DNA of 11,814 nt, from NCBI RefSeq assembly GCF_028618695.1, contig NZ_JAQIVI010000004.1, forward strand, positions 1 through 11,814. The letters are read 5' to 3'. The notes under the pieces were generated by a model. The model did no database searches. It was not told where the DNA came from and saw nothing but the letters and a program-made list of their open reading frames with translations. Position 1 is the stretch's first letter. Every line of letters begins with the position of its first letter. Shown one piece after another: positions 5,704-11,776 of this stretch. Position numbers and translations under genes: made by a program. This DNA comes from Natrinema soli. GTDB lineage: Archaea; Halobacteriota; Halobacteria; Halobacteriales; Natrialbaceae.

Positions 5704-5761
5704 CTGGACACTCAACTCCCCGCTCGGTGGTGTTGTTTCACCCTTCGGGAAGGGTGGAGGG
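5704..5761 (+). promoter_or_regulatory. Conserved 5'-UTR hairpin element, copy 4 (subfamily B)
   Basis: The core is CGCTCGGTGGTGTTGTTT (5721-5738), the hairpin CACCCTT-CGGG-AAGGGTG (5739-5756, seven pairs), TGGAGGG (5755-5761), then 8 nt to ATG 5770. A further 17 upstream bases (5704-5720) match copy 5 at 14 positions. The stem has T-A where most copies have C-G, a second compensatory change. Confidence 0.82.
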
Positions 5762-5769
5762 TATCACAG

Positions 5770-6414
5770 ATGTCACGAGCAGACGAGACGGCAGCACAGC
5801 CAGCGGAGACACCCGATGAAGCACAGTCCATCGGTGAGACGACGCCACTTCCACGACGGTTCCTCGCGACTGCCAGCGGGCCGGTCGACCGGATCACTGA
5901 CTACGGTGACGAGACGACCGAGCGTGTTCACGCCGACATCTCCATCGAGTACTCGATCGAGACGCTCGAAGAGTTCGCCACGTTCTGGGGCTTCCGCGAT
6001 TACCGCAGCTGGAAGCGAGCGGCTCTCGAGACTCTCCTCAAGAGACAGGAACCCGACGCTGTGACGTACGCCGTCGACGAGGATGACCTCGAAGAGTGGG
6101 ACATCACGGTCGACGGACGTGTTGAGGCATTTGCGGGACTCGTCGAGACGATGGCCGACTACACAGGACGAGATCCTTCTTGGCGAGATGCAATCCCTCA
6201 CCGGATTGCAGCTCGGATCAACGGTCTCACCGATGGTCGCCAGACGACTGACGACGTTCTCGAGGAGTTCGCTGACGAGCTGCACCGGGCAGAGCTGTGG
6301 GGGCATGGAGCGCACCTCGCTCTTCTGAACGTTAAACACGCCCACCACGAGCCGATTGAACAGCAGGCCGCAACGCTTGCTCGCACTCTCAGTGACGACG
6401 GGGGTGAGGAGTAA
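5770..6414 (+). CDS. Hypothetical acidic protein, first gene of a four-gene cluster (214 aa)
   Basis: I recognise no named domain. The N terminus (about 1-50) is acidic and likely disordered; about 57-90 (IEYSIETLEEFATFWGF, then RDYRSWKRAALETLL) looks helical; about 115-205 is mainly helical with many His and Ala (for example HGAHLALLNVKHAHHEP). No Cys pairs, signal or membrane segment. The start is set by the element copy 4 GGAGGG 8 nt upstream. Its TAA shares one base with the next ATG (TAATG), so the next gene is probably translated by coupling. Confidence 0.7.
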   Translation: MSRADETAAQPAETPDEAQSIGETTPLPRRFLATASGPVDRITDYGDETTERVHADISIEYSIETLEEFATFWGFRDYRSWKRAALETLLKRQEPDAVTYAVDEDDLEEWDITVDGRVEAFAGLVETMADYTGRDPSWRDAIPHRIAARINGLTDGRQTTDDVLEEFADELHRAELWGHGAHLALLNVKHAHHEPIEQQAATLARTLSDDGGEE

Positions 6415-6878
6415 TGAGCGAGCAGTCGATCAAACTTGGTGACGTCTGTTTGGATCTCGCACAGGGGCGACCAGTCCACGTGGTCACCGATACTGGCCAG
6501 ACCGTAGCGGAGTGGTCCGAGGCAAACAACTACAATCTGCTCGATAATTACGGGAACTCACGATTCGACGCAACCAACGACGATCGCGTGTTCGATGTCG
6601 TCTACTGTTCAAATCTGAAGTCCAGACCCTCGAAAACATACGCATATCCGGAGTCGCGGCTTGGCCGCATCGAAAGCGAGGCAGCCGATGCTGGCCGTCA
6701 GGTCGCCGACCGTGTGGTCGTCACTGTCCTTGAAGAGCTGTTCGAACGAGCAGCCACGGACGACGATGGAGCCGTGACCGTCCTCGAGCACTATGCAACT
6801 GACGTCGGATATGAGGATGAGGCCGCTGAAGCGCGTGAACTGGCTGAGGTCGATCGGATCATCGAAGATGAGATCTGA
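6414..6878 (+). CDS. Hypothetical haloarchaeal protein, second in cluster (154 aa)
   Basis: The N-terminal half has a compact, conserved-looking pattern: LGDVCLDLAQGRPVHVV, EWSEANNYNLLDNYGNSRF, and VFDVVYCSNLKSRPSKTY (about 8-76). The C-terminal half (about 80-150) is helical and acidic. I recall similar proteins from haloarchaeal plasmids without a known role. A strand-rich N-terminal domain is likely. It overlaps the previous stop by one base and the next start by one base (TGATG), so it lies in the middle of a translationally coupled operon. Confidence 0.72.
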   Translation: MSEQSIKLGDVCLDLAQGRPVHVVTDTGQTVAEWSEANNYNLLDNYGNSRFDATNDDRVFDVVYCSNLKSRPSKTYAYPESRLGRIESEAADAGRQVADRVVVTVLEELFERAATDDDGAVTVLEHYATDVGYEDEAAEARELAEVDRIIEDEI

Positions 6879-7222
6879 TGATGGCCGATCTGCTGACGTA
6901 CGTCGACGAGATTGACGCACCCGAGGACACGCTCACCGACTCGCAAGTGTGGGCGCTTCGCCAGGGCGTTCAGGCGGCGATCAATCGCGGTGACGAGAGT
7001 CTCTCACTCCCGTCGAGAGCGCTCTTACCGGGTCGATGGCATCATTGGGGCATCGGCGTCTCTGTCTGGGTCCACAACAGCGGCGTCGTCGTCCTCCAGA
7101 AGGATGGGAACACGATTGTGACCGATATCTCGATGCTCGAGCACGTCTCAGGGGTGTTGGCTGGAGCCCACGCCAGGATTGGTCGCGTGACGCGGATCGG
7201 TCCAGAGAGGGGTGACGGGTGA
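6878..7222 (+). CDS. Hypothetical protein, third in cluster (114 aa)
   Basis: The product is acidic at the N terminus, helical at about 20-36 (DSQVWALRQGVQAAINRG), then beta-rich (about 50-85: WHHWGIGVSVWVHNSGVVVLQKDGNTIVT) and helical at the end. No motif names a function. The ATG at 6878 overlaps the previous TGA, and a second ATG follows at 6881. Its TGA (7220-7222) overlaps the next ATG at 7222. Confidence 0.68.
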   Translation: MMADLLTYVDEIDAPEDTLTDSQVWALRQGVQAAINRGDESLSLPSRALLPGRWHHWGIGVSVWVHNSGVVVLQKDGNTIVTDISMLEHVSGVLAGAHARIGRVTRIGPERGDG

Positions 7223-7608
7223 TGGCGATCGTCGACACTGAAGAGCGGTACGCTGGTGCGTTCGACACGGTGAAGTGTGCTGTCTGTGGCTCCGACGAAT
7301 GGACACACCTTGTCTATCAAGGCGTTTTCTGTGCGACCTGCAACACTCGGTGTACGCTGCGTGAACCGTCTGGCGACCAGGGCTTCATCGCTGAGTTCGA
7401 CAGCCAGTACACGTGGTCTGTCGAAGAGGCTGAGCCGATTCCCGAGACTGATGAGTACGGCGCGCTCGCATCGGGCAAATGGCTTGGGTCCAAATCTCGT
7501 GGCTACGATCGCTACTGGTTTTTGGCGTATGCAGACCACGTTGACGGACATGAGAACGAATGGGAGCCAGCGTGGGATCGAGAGACAGTGACCGCAGAAG
7601 CTGACTAG
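7222..7608 (+). CDS. Zinc-ribbon protein, fourth in cluster (128 aa)
   Basis: Residues 19-40 form a zinc ribbon: CAVC (Cys19, Cys22) and CATC (Cys37, Cys40), with Cys44 just after. The rest (about 55-128) is acidic with many aromatic residues (YTWSVEEAEP, then YDRYWFLAYADHV), and is not recognised. The start at ATG 7222 overlaps the previous TGA; a GTG at 7219 directly before it would add one residue. The stop is followed by a 102-nt gap with element copy 5. Confidence 0.7.
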   Translation: MAIVDTEERYAGAFDTVKCAVCGSDEWTHLVYQGVFCATCNTRCTLREPSGDQGFIAEFDSQYTWSVEEAEPIPETDEYGALASGKWLGSKSRGYDRYWFLAYADHVDGHENEWEPAWDRETVTAEAD

Positions 7609-7643
7609 AGCTCAATCAGGCACGAAGAGACCCAGCGACAGCA

Positions 7644-7701
7644 CTGGACGCCCAGCTCCCCGCTCGGTGGTGTTATTCTCCCCTCGAAGAGGGGTGGAGG
7701 G
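7644..7701 (+). promoter_or_regulatory. Conserved 5'-UTR hairpin element, copy 5 (subfamily B)
   Basis: CGCTCGGTGGTGTTATTC is followed by the hairpin CCCCT-CGAAG-AGGGG (7680-7694), TGGAGGG (7695-7701) and 9 nt to ATG 7711. Bases 7644-7660 are shared with copy 4. Copies 4 and 5 are the closest pair in the set. Confidence 0.82.
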
Positions 7702-7710
7702 TTTGAACCG

Positions 7711-8034
7711 ATGAACCAGTTCAGAACCATCGACCGAGTAGTACAGCGAGCCGAATACGACGAAACTGACGTGGGCCGAGAACTGCGCCTGCGTGCGGAA
7801 GCCGAGATGACTGCTCGTACAGAGCGAGTGGTTCCCGACGGCGGGACCGTAGCCGCCGAGGCTACTCAGAGTGAGTCCGAGAAATCGACGTACACGCGGC
7901 ATGTCGAACCCCCGGAACAGGGTGGGAAGATGTACGTCCGGTGTACGTACTGCGAACGCGAGCTGCTGGTCGAACTCGGTGGACAGGACAACCTGTCGCA
8001 TGCGCCCGGCTGCCCGGAGCGTGAGTCGCGATGA
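7711..8034 (+). CDS. CCHC zinc-binding protein, first gene of second cluster (107 aa)
   Basis: Residues about 1-70 are polar and charged with no recognised fold. Residues 74-101 hold a Cys/His site: CTYC (Cys78, Cys81), then His97 and Cys101 (HxxxC), within MYVRCTYCERELLVELGG. Such short motifs occur in many small haloarchaeal plasmid proteins. The start is fixed by the element's GGAGGG 9 nt before. The TGA overlaps the next ATG (ATGA at 8031-8034). Confidence 0.7.
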   Translation: MNQFRTIDRVVQRAEYDETDVGRELRLRAEAEMTARTERVVPDGGTVAAEATQSESEKSTYTRHVEPPEQGGKMYVRCTYCERELLVELGGQDNLSHAPGCPERESR

Positions 8035-8204
8035 GCGAGTCTAATGGCTGGTCTGACGAACGAGTGCAAGCCGAACTCGAAGCAGTACTAGCCGATCTGC
8101 AAACGCTCGAGGAGCACCTGGCCGAGCCGTTGACTCTCGCAGATGCAATCGCCGAACTCGAGACGACGATCACCATGTACGAACATGCGGCTGTGGAGGT
8201 GTGA
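8031..8204 (+). CDS. Small helical protein (57 aa)
   Basis: A 57-residue acidic protein, likely one or two long helices with a coiled-coil feel (about 10-30 ERVQAELEAVLADLQTLEEHL, about 37-52 LADAIAELETTITMYE). No named family. It is supported by its four-base overlap with the previous gene (ATGA), by a following ATG 2 nt after its stop, and by haloarchaeal codon use. Confidence 0.62.
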   Translation: MSESNGWSDERVQAELEAVLADLQTLEEHLAEPLTLADAIAELETTITMYEHAAVEV

Positions 8205-8206
8205 CG

Positions 8207-8371
8207 ATGCCGAAATGTTCGAACTGTAGTGCGCACGTCACAGAACAGTACAAGCGGGTCTTTTCGGACAACACCGGAACGCTCTATGCCTGTCCGAACT
8301 GCCGATCCCAACGGGCGAGATTGTCAGGAGCAGGGGCCGGGGTAGCCGTGGAGGTGAATCATGACAACTAG
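8207..8371 (+). CDS. DUF7563-like small zinc-ribbon protein (54 aa)
   Basis: It begins MPKCSNCSAHVTEQYKRVF and has Cys4/Cys7 and Cys29/Cys32 (CPNC), the layout of the short haloarchaeal DUF7563 family as I recall it. The remaining tail is Gly/Ala-rich. The role of the family is not known; a single zinc ribbon suggests nucleic-acid or protein binding. The gene starts 2 nt after the previous stop and overlaps the next gene by 11 nt. Confidence 0.7.
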   Translation: MPKCSNCSAHVTEQYKRVFSDNTGTLYACPNCRSQRARLSGAGAGVAVEVNHDN

Positions 8372-8615
8372 GCAAGCCGAATACGAGTGGTCGGAAACGC
8401 CGCCGAGCATCGCAATTATCGAAGCAATCGCGAGTCTCGAAAACTGCCCGTCAACCGAGCTGGGGCCAACCCACGAGATCGTCCTGTCCGAGACGATCGA
8501 CCCCGAAGCGCTCGATCAACTTGTCACAACCAGCGAATCGGTGTCAGTCGCGTTCTCGGTCGGTGAGTATGACGTCAAACTTACCGAGAAGATGCTGCTC
8601 GTTCGCGACACCTGA
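8361..8615 (+). CDS. HalOD1 output-domain protein
   Basis: At 84 residues this is a single HalOD1 domain, found in haloarchaeal signalling proteins and alone in small proteins. Visible features are YEWSETPPSIAIIEAIASLENC near the N terminus, then the IDPEALDQLV helix (about 46-55), and the strands VSVAFSVGEYDVKLTEKMLLV at the end. No sensor or receiver domain is attached. It is the last gene of the second coupled cluster. Its biochemical role is unknown. Confidence 0.8.
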   Translation: MTTRQAEYEWSETPPSIAIIEAIASLENCPSTELGPTHEIVLSETIDPEALDQLVTTSESVSVAFSVGEYDVKLTEKMLLVRDT

Positions 8616-8652
8616 GACGCGAACGGTCGATCAGCAGGGAGTCGTGCGTACT

Positions 8653-8658
8653 GTATAC
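8653..8658 (+). promoter_or_regulatory. TATA-like box before element copy 6
   Basis: GTATAC within CTGTATACTC lies about 33 nt before element copy 6. A TATA box here would place the transcript start close to the 5' edge of the element, as expected if the element is the 5' end of the mRNA. One short match; modest evidence. Confidence 0.35.
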
Positions 8659-8690
8659 TCTGTCTTCGTTTTGACTGTACCACTTGGGTT

Positions 8691-8728
8691 CTCTGTGGTG
8701 TTGCTCACCCCCTCAGAGGGGTGGAGGG
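8691..8728 (+). promoter_or_regulatory. Conserved 5'-UTR hairpin element, copy 6
   Basis: CTCTGTGGTGTTGCTC is followed by ACCCCCT-CAG-AGGGGT (8707-8722) and TGGAGGG (8722-8728). Unlike the other intact copies, the next good ATG is 41 nt away (8770). A GTG 3 nt after it (8732) opens only a ten-codon frame that stops at 8764. Confidence 0.72.
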
Positions 8729-8769
8729 TGCGTGTACAAGCAATACGCGCTCTCCAAGACGTGATCACC

Positions 8770-8925
8770 ATGCCACTCTTAGATGTGTACGAACGCGCGT
8801 TCGACGAAGATGTACCCCACTCTGAGCAGCCGCCTGTCGGAGACGGGGACAGCGAGGAGCAGATACTGCCCGACGACGGACTCAGCGCAGACAGCAACGC
8901 CGAGGAGGGCCGATCCTCACCATGA
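8770..8925 (+). CDS. Small acidic protein (51 aa)
   Basis: The product is very acidic and probably largely disordered (MPLLDVYERAFDEDV, then Glu/Asp/Ser/Gly-rich). No family recognised. ATG 8770 is chosen over an in-frame GTG at 8761. Upstream in-frame GTGs fall inside the hairpin element. The TGA overlaps the ATG of the next gene (ATGA), which supports real translation. The distance from the element is longer than in the other clusters. Confidence 0.5.
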   Translation: MPLLDVYERAFDEDVPHSEQPPVGDGDSEEQILPDDGLSADSNAEEGRSSP

Positions 8926-9299
8926 CGGTCGAGATGCCAGAACACACGTCAGGACGGCAAGTACGCGCCGCCGAGCGCCTCCACGAGTTCGTGGTGAACG
9001 AGCTTCGGATGACTACCGAAGACGTCCTCGTGCGTATCCACGCCGACGGGACGATCACCGTCCAGCTCGCCGACAGCATTGGGTACGGAGCCGAGCCAGA
9101 CGTCAAGACACTCGGGCTTCCCAGAGGCCACTGTGGCTTTCTCGGTAGCTACGATGATGCGCCGGGACTGTCGATCGATCTCCACCGCGATTACGTCAAC
9201 GAGACCGACGATGCATCGATCCGCCGTGACGCACTCACCATCCTCGAGGTGCTCTCTAAGGAGGTCTGGGGCACTCGACACCGAGTAGGATCAGAGTGA
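8922..9299 (+). CDS. Hypothetical protein (125 aa)
   Basis: An N-terminal helix (about 11-32, GRQVRAAERLHEFVVNEL) is followed by a beta-rich middle (about 34-52, VLVRIHADGTITVQLA), a central GHCGFLGSYDDAPGLSIDLH segment, and a C-terminal helix (about 97-115). No motif names a function. The gene starts with an ATGA overlap with the previous stop and ends 6 nt before the next ATG, so it is the middle gene of a three-gene cluster. Confidence 0.68.
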   Translation: MTVEMPEHTSGRQVRAAERLHEFVVNELRMTTEDVLVRIHADGTITVQLADSIGYGAEPDVKTLGLPRGHCGFLGSYDDAPGLSIDLHRDYVNETDDASIRRDALTILEVLSKEVWGTRHRVGSE

Positions 9300-9305
9300 C
9301 CAAAG

Positions 9306-9479
9306 ATGGTAGGCTCCCACTGTGCCGAATGTGGATATGAGGGACCGAAAGAGGGTCCGCTGCCCCAGCGCGGCTCGGATGTGATTCCGATCTACGAGTG
9401 TCCGAATTGTGGTAACATCGCAGCGATCGGCTGCTCGTGTGACGATCCCGAACGCCATCGACCATCCACCAGTCAGTGA
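9306..9479 (+). CDS. Small double-CxxC zinc protein (57 aa)
   Basis: The 57-residue product has CAEC (Cys6, Cys9) and CPNC (Cys32, Cys35), a treble-clef or ribbon layout, followed by a third pair CSC (Cys43, Cys45). The sequence between is short and polar. The tail (about 46-57) is basic/polar. It is the last intact gene of the third element-headed cluster, 6 nt after the previous stop. Its Cys spacing and codon use make it a believable gene. Confidence 0.68.
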   Translation: MVGSHCAECGYEGPKEGPLPQRGSDVIPIYECPNCGNIAAIGCSCDDPERHRPSTSQ

Positions 9480-9488
9480 ACTCCTGGC

Positions 9489-9522
9489 CAGTGGTGTTGG
9501 TCCTCCTCAAAGAGAGGTGGAG
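9489..9522 (+). promoter_or_regulatory. Degenerate copy of the hairpin element, copy 7
   Basis: AGTGGTGTTGG, then CTCCT-CAAAG-AGAGG with one mismatched pair, then TGGAG line up with the other copies, but GAGGG is changed to GAGTC. No good start codon follows at 8-10 nt. It looks like a decayed copy whose gene has been lost or eroded. Confidence 0.5.
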
Positions 9523-9804
9523 TCTCTCGAGAAGAGTGGTGCGTCGTTCGGCGAACTCACCGCTGCACAGCGCATTCGGGGCTGTGGACGAGAAAGAGAG
9601 AGAAGAGTCAACTCATTGTCTCGGCGGCAGGGGAGCAAAACGTACGGAAAGCGTGGGTGAGGGTGCCTCTGACAGGCCACAGCTGAACGGTCTTCCCAAA
9701 TGTGTGTTAACTAATACGTGAAAATAACTCTTTTGATCTGTCGACAAGATTCGTTTCACTTTCACTCCACTACCCGGAGATTAACGAGGGTAGGGATAAG
9801 AGCG

Positions 9805-9827
9805 AAAATTGACGACACACCGAGGAG
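9805..9827 (+). promoter_or_regulatory. Promoter and ribosome-binding site candidates for the Cys-rich gene
   Basis: AAAATT (9805-9810) lies 30-35 nt before ATG 9840 and could be the TATA box of a short-leader transcript. GAGGAG (9822-9827), 12 nt before the ATG, could be a Shine-Dalgarno. Neither match is strong. Confidence 0.35.
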
Positions 9828-9839
9828 TTCCACGACACC

Positions 9840-10868
9840 ATGAACTACGACGATGACGATCGCTGGGAGTTCGCTCCCGAAGACGAAGGAAGTATTGCCC
9901 CTGATGCGACCGACTCGAGAGCCGTCGACGACGGTAGCTACGAACATGTCGACGACTCGCTCGAGAACGGTCACGTAGGGTATCCAAACGCTCCTGAACC
10001 AGCGTCTCACGAGGACGACTCCACCGCTGAGAATCGGTGCGAGTGTGGCACAGAGATCGCTCACGATCGAACAAAGTGCGACTGCTGCCTCACGAACAGC
10101 CTCGACTATGGTGATCTGGCGGTCGAGCCTGACACCGAGCGCAAGCTCACTGGACTGATTCATGTCCTCATCGACGCGAAAACCGAGCACAACGCCATTA
10201 GCAAAGCCAAGGCCGTCTTCAAAGGATTAACAGGCGATCCCTTCACCACTTCTATCGACGGTATCGACGAGTGCGAAGTGATCGCTGACCTCGAGGGCAA
10301 GCTTGTCACGCGCTTCACTCGTGAATGGGGCCAGTTGCCTGGTGCCGCTGCCGTCGATGCGACTGAAGGACAGCGCCAGCTCGATATCATCCGCCAGAAC
10401 GCAGGCCACGACTACACTACAGCTGCTGAGGAGAGCACCAACAACACCGAGAAAAACCGACCGACGCTCGAGCCAGTGCTGTTCGACGCTGAAGGCAAGC
10501 CGATCACTGACATCGAGGAGGTCGGCCAGCTGATCGCTGGCGGTACGCTCGAGCGAACTAGTCCCAACTGGGATATTGACGAATACCCACGACGGGACGA
10601 GCCAACACGCACCTGGATCGTTCCCGCGATCGCCCTCGAACACGTCTCCCCACCGGATCGCTCCGAGAGCTCTCCTCGCGAGGGACGAACTCGTCGGAAT
10701 TTGGAGTGTCGATCGTGTGGTGAGACGACGCGCCACACATTCGGTGGCTTCGATGAAGTGCCAGTTCCAGAGATCCCCGACACACCGATCTGGGAGTGTA
10801 GACGGTGTCAGTCTTCCCGACACGGGCCGGACCCTGACAGACCGAAAACGGACACATCCCACCATTGA
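9840..10868 (+). CDS. Large Cys-rich haloarchaeal plasmid-type protein (342 aa)
   Basis: Residues about 1-65 are acidic and disordered. A first Cys cluster (Cys67, Cys69, Cys80, Cys82, Cys83) is followed by a helical domain (about 98-190) with TERKLTGLIHVLIDAKTEH. The middle (about 210-270) carries VLFDAEGKPITDIEEVGQLI, and the C terminus has a zinc ribbon (Cys290/Cys293 and Cys320/Cys323). I recall related proteins from haloarchaeal plasmids without known function. Two metal sites at opposite ends suggest a scaffold or nucleic-acid binder. The stop is 1 nt before the TBP start, so the two genes are probably co-expressed. Confidence 0.72.
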   Translation: MNYDDDDRWEFAPEDEGSIAPDATDSRAVDDGSYEHVDDSLENGHVGYPNAPEPASHEDDSTAENRCECGTEIAHDRTKCDCCLTNSLDYGDLAVEPDTERKLTGLIHVLIDAKTEHNAISKAKAVFKGLTGDPFTTSIDGIDECEVIADLEGKLVTRFTREWGQLPGAAAVDATEGQRQLDIIRQNAGHDYTTAAEESTNNTEKNRPTLEPVLFDAEGKPITDIEEVGQLIAGGTLERTSPNWDIDEYPRRDEPTRTWIVPAIALEHVSPPDRSESSPREGRTRRNLECRSCGETTRHTFGGFDEVPVPEIPDTPIWECRRCQSSRHGPDPDRPKTDTSHH

Positions 10869-10869
10869 A

Positions 10870-11451
10870 ATGGAAGAATTGACATACATTGCTGATCCGG
10901 TGGAGACGCTGTGTATCGAAAATGTGGTCGGCTCAACCAGCCTTGAGCAAGAACTCGATCTCGAAAGCCTCGCTGATGATCTCGAAGACGTCTCATACGA
11001 TCCGGAGCAATTTCCGGGGTTGGTTTATCGAACGACCGATTCGAAGGCAACGTCGCTGATCTTTCGATCGGGCAAACTCGTCTGTACTGGTGCGTCATCA
11101 GTTGCCGATCTCGAAGACGCAGTCCGAATCACGATAGAGAAATTTCGGTCATTAGGCATTGCGGTGCCAGCTGATCCAGAGGTGACAGTCCAAAATATCG
11201 TGACGAGTGGTGATTTCGGGACTCGACTCAATCTCAATGCGATTGCGATCGGCCTTGGGTTAGAAGCAGTCGAGTACGAACCAGAACAATTCCCGGGGTT
11301 GGTCTATCGATTGGACGAGCCGGATGTCGTCGCCTTACTGTTCGGCAGCGGCAAACTCGTGATTACAGGTGGTGAACACCCGACAGACGCAGAAGCAGCG
11401 ATTGAGACGGTTCAGACACGGTTACTCGAGCTCGAGCTCCTGGAGACGTGA
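10870..11451 (+). CDS. tbp: TATA-binding protein (TBP), accessory copy
   Basis: This 193-residue protein binds the TATA box and recruits TFB to start transcription. It has the two-repeat saddle: repeat 1 about 14-95 and repeat 2 about 105-190. Each carries PEQFPGLVYR (45-54 and 138-147) and a following F(R/G)SGKL (65-70 and 158-163). The four DNA-bending Phe positions of the family are present (Phe48, Phe65, Phe141, Phe158). The N-terminal stretch before CIENVVGST is a few residues longer than in the usual chromosomal TBP. The ATG begins 1 nt after the previous stop; a longer in-frame extension to 10576 lies inside the upstream gene and is rejected. Repeat 2 looks more consensus-like than repeat 1. 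Confidence 0.95.
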   Translation: MEELTYIADPVETLCIENVVGSTSLEQELDLESLADDLEDVSYDPEQFPGLVYRTTDSKATSLIFRSGKLVCTGASSVADLEDAVRITIEKFRSLGIAVPADPEVTVQNIVTSGDFGTRLNLNAIAIGLGLEAVEYEPEQFPGLVYRLDEPDVVALLFGSGKLVITGGEHPTDAEAAIETVQTRLLELELLET

Positions 11452-11482
11452 CCTGCGTGGGGGCAGATCAACAATCGAGAAT

Positions 11483-11499
11483 GATTATCACTCTAAAAC
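11483..11499 (+). promoter_or_regulatory. TATA-like promoter candidate before the last gene
   Basis: GATTATCA and CTAAAAC lie in the 61-nt gap after the TBP gene, 14-30 nt before ATG 11513. The first is at the expected TATA distance for a leaderless transcript. Weak match. Confidence 0.35.
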
Positions 11500-11512
11500 A
11501 CCAACACGAGTC

Positions 11513-11776
11513 ATGGACGACGTGAACATCTCTGATGAAGAGTATCCGCAAGAACTCTTAGACGCACACTATATCGAGGATAGCAGGGTTCACCGACCTG
11601 CCGATAATGTAATTCACGGTCTTGAGGCCCTCCTAGTCGAAGAAGGGGTGTTTCAGGAAATGAGCCCTGGAGAGTTCCCAGCCTGTGATCGGTGGTGGAA
11701 AATATCAGAATACATCGAGCCCCTCTCACAAGAAGAGCTATATCAGGAACGCTCATCCCGATACATTGTAACATAG
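11513..11776 (+). CDS. Hypothetical acidic protein (87 aa)
   Basis: The product is acidic, with a likely helix at about 33-46 (NVIHGLEALLVEEG) and a conserved-looking EFPACDRWWKISEYIEPLS segment (about 54-72). No family recognised. ATG 11513 is chosen because an upstream extension (GTG 11369) would lie inside the TBP gene and is basic. Only 38 bases of the window follow, so neighbours to the right are unseen. Confidence 0.62.
   Translation: MDDVNISDEEYPQELLDAHYIEDSRVHRPADNVIHGLEALLVEEGVFQEMSPGEFPACDRWWKISEYIEPLSQEELYQERSSRYIVT

Larger units (their letters stand above)
9480..9839. other. Gene-poor stretch with degenerate element and promoter region
   Basis: After the degenerate element, a frame from GTG 9517 to 9660 reads VESLEKSGASFGELTAAQRI and then becomes basic; it is probably a remnant. 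From about 9705 the sequence is AT-rich (TAATACGTGAAAATAACTC) and probably holds the promoter of the next gene. CTACCC (9770-9775) and GGGTAG (9788-9793) form an inverted repeat. Confidence 0.45.

Noticed and set aside
2311..9522. Interpretation of the repeated element as a CRISPR array or transposon ends
   Set aside because: The copies are hundreds to thousands of bases apart, all in one direction, and fixed relative to start codons; no spacers, no flanking target duplications and no transposase were seen.
9476..9721. Plus-strand 81-codon frame
   Set aside because: It overlaps the small zinc protein's end and the degenerate element, and its composition is unlike the local proteins.
10576..10869. 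N-terminal extension of the TBP frame
   Set aside because: It lies in a shifted frame inside the Cys-rich gene and is basic; TBP homology begins just after ATG 10870.
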